A model generated the notes under the pieces. That model saw only the letters and a list, made by a program, of their open reading frames with translations, ran no database searches and was not told the DNA's origin. A program made the translations under genes and the position numbers. From contig JBFGCT010000090.1 of assembly GCA_041581055.1 (NCBI GenBank), positions 1 to 16,434 on the forward strand: a stretch of 16,434 nt of DNA. The letters run 5' to 3'. This document shows positions 15,326 to 16,434 of the stretch, piece by piece. Numbering within the stretch: position 1 is the stretch's first letter; each line of letters begins with the position of its first letter. The stretch comes from JBFGCT01 sp041581055 (GTDB lineage: Bacteria > Actinomycetota > Acidimicrobiia > Acidimicrobiales > Ilumatobacteraceae).

Positions 15326-15940
15326 TCAGTTGTCGAGCGAGTCGACGAACAGCTCGTGCAATCTTGCGTCGTCGGTCAGCTCGGGGTGGAACGACGCCAC
15401 CGTACAGGTTCCGTCGCGCACGAGAACGGGCACGCCGTCGTGCCGGGCGAGCACCTCGACATCCGGTCCTGCCCGCTCGACGACCGGCGCCCGGATGAAC
15501 ACGGCGTGGAACGGCGTGTCGAGGCCGGCCACGTCGAGTTCGGCCTCGAAGCTGTCGAGCTGGCGCCCGTAGCCGTTGCGGCGGACGGTCAGGTCGATGC
15601 GATCGAACCCGCGCTGGTCCGGTCGGCCGTCGAGCACCTCGGTCGCGCACAGGATCATCCCGGCGCACGTGCCGAAGACCGGCATCCCGTCGGACAGCAA
15701 GCCCTTCAGGTGGTCGAACAGCCCGCTCGTCGTCAGCAGATGGGACATCGTCGTGCTCTCGCCGCCGGGGAGGACGAGCGCGTCGACCACCCGCAGGTCG
15801 TCGGGGGTGCGGACGAGCGGGGCGTGCACCCCGAGCGAGGTCAGGCGGTCGCGGTGGACGCCGAACGCGCCCTGCAGGGCGAGCACGCCGACGACGGGCC
15901 GACGCTCGGGCGCGGCCTGATCACCAGCCGCGGTCGGCAT
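15326..15940 (-). CDS. pdxT: Pyridoxal 5'-phosphate synthase glutaminase subunit PdxT
   Basis: PdxT hydrolyses glutamine and channels ammonia to PdxS for vitamin B6 (PLP) synthesis. The 204-residue class I glutamine amidotransferase shows VVGVLALQGAFGVHRDRL (16-33), the LVLPGGEST oxyanion region (55-63), the nucleophile Cys92 in FGTCAGMILC, and the His185/Glu187 pair in SFHPELTDD. RRNGYGRQLDSFE (120-132) and HAVFIRAP (145-152) are PdxT-specific. The ATG at 15940 overlaps the 3' end of pdxS by 20 nt; no later ATG or GTG would keep the conserved N-terminal strand intact. The first 13 residues (MPTAAGDQAAPER) are a non-conserved lead. It is translationally linked to its partner subunit. Confidence 0.96.
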   Translation of the reverse strand: MPTAAGDQAAPERRPVVGVLALQGAFGVHRDRLTSLGVHAPLVRTPDDLRVVDALVLPGGESTTMSHLLTTSGLFDHLKGLLSDGMPVFGTCAGMILCATEVLDGRPDQRGFDRIDLTVRRNGYGRQLDSFEAELDVAGLDTPFHAVFIRAPVVERAGPDVEVLARHDGVPVLVRDGTCTVASFHPELTDDARLHELFVDSLDN

Positions 15941-16434
15941 AACGCTCGGTGATCTCGTCCATGCCGATGCCGGTCATCGGCGCGCCGAGGCCACGGCTCA
16001 CCTTGGCGAGGATCGCCGCGTCGGTGAAATGGGTCGTCGCCTCGACGATCGCCTTGGCACGCGGCGCCGGGTCGTCGGACTTGAAGATGCCCGAGCCGAC
16101 GAACACCGCCTCGGCGCCGAGCTGCATCGCCAGCGCGGCGTCGGCCGGAGTGGCCAGCCCGCCGGCGCAGAACATCGGCACCGGCAGTTTGCCGGTCTCG
16201 GCGATCTCCTGGACGAGCGGCAGCGGCGCCTGCAACTTCTTGGCCCAGTCGAACAGCTCGGCCGAGTCGGCCTGCGTGATGCGCTTCATGTCGCCGATGA
16301 TCGAGCGCAGGTGGCGGACCGCCTCGACGACGTTGCCGGTGCCGGCCTCACCCTTGGAGCGGATCATGCACGCGCCCTCGGAGATGCGACGGAGGGCTTC
16401 GCCGAGGTTGGTGGCCCCGCACACGAACGGGACC
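15921..16434 (-). CDS. pdxS: Pyridoxal 5'-phosphate synthase lyase subunit PdxS (C-terminal part)
   Basis: The last 170 codons of PdxS, which builds PLP from ribose 5-phosphate, glyceraldehyde 3-phosphate and ammonia; the 5' part is beyond the right edge. It enters at VPFVCGATNLGEALRRISEG, then MIRSKGEAGTGNVVEAVRH, whose Lys corresponds to the second, shuttling active-site lysine of the family. GGLATPADAALAMQLGAEAV and FVGSGIFKS form the phosphate-binding C-terminal barrel strands. The segment PVPMFCAGG differs from the frequent NFAAGG. The first catalytic lysine is not in the window. The protein ends ERYADRGW, and the gene overlaps pdxT by 20 nt. The true start is not visible; a GTG at 16424 is an internal Val codon. 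Confidence 0.96.
   Translation of the reverse strand, partial: VPFVCGATNLGEALRRISEGACMIRSKGEAGTGNVVEAVRHLRSIIGDMKRITQADSAELFDWAKKLQAPLPLVQEIAETGKLPVPMFCAGGLATPADAALAMQLGAEAVFVGSGIFKSDDPAPRAKAIVEATTHFTDAAILAKVSRGLGAPMTGIGMDEITERYADRGW

Overview
The window is GC-rich, densely coding chromosomal DNA from an actinobacterium. The gene order (pdxS-pdxT-yebC-ruvCAB-queA-tgt-yajC-secD-secF-apt-rel-hisS-aspS), the decayed DUF222/13E12-type gene, the GTG starts and the -10 elements placed right at start codons all fit Actinobacteria. A deep-branching class such as Acidimicrobiia (Ilumatobacter-like) is my best guess, but that is inference from protein flavour only. No rRNA, tRNA, CRISPR array, insertion sequence or phage gene was seen.

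Layout. Every intact gene lies on the minus strand, so transcription runs from high to low coordinates. In that order: pyridoxal phosphate synthase (pdxS, cut by the right edge, and pdxT); yebC; a one-cysteine peroxiredoxin; the Holliday-junction genes ruvC, ruvA, ruvB; the tRNA queuosine genes queA and tgt; the preprotein translocase accessory genes yajC, secD, secF; adenine phosphoribosyltransferase (apt); the bifunctional (p)ppGpp synthetase/hydrolase (rel); and the histidyl- and aspartyl-tRNA synthetases (hisS, aspS). Genes are packed with 4-nt ATGA overlaps (yebC/peroxiredoxin, secD/secF, hisS/aspS), an 8-nt overlap (ruvA/ruvB), a 20-nt overlap (pdxS/pdxT) or gaps of 2 to 73 nt. The left end (1-805) differs. 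It holds the first 39 codons of an unrecognised minus-strand gene and, on the plus strand, a frameshifted and truncated DUF222/HNH-family pseudogene converging on aspS.

Regulation read from the sequence. The longer gaps share one design: a TANNNT -10 element 6 to 9 nt from the start codon, as expected for leaderless transcripts, with a GC-rich inverted repeat just behind the preceding gene at several of them. This suggests the units pdxST-yebC-peroxiredoxin / ruvCAB-queA / tgt-yajC-secDF / apt-rel-hisS-aspS, with a possible extra start at hisS. The clearest regulatory site is a perfect palindromic LexA (SOS) box, CGAACACAGGTTCG, at the ruvC start. A one-mismatch version lies on the promoter of the DUF222 pseudogene.

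Novelty. I see no undescribed multi-gene system; this is mainly a conserved housekeeping cluster. Points worth a second look are the SOS box and how far its control reaches, the decayed SOS-linked DUF222 gene, the peroxiredoxin coupled to yebC, residues suggesting a non-discriminating AspRS, and a Pro-to-Gln change next to the TGT nucleophile.
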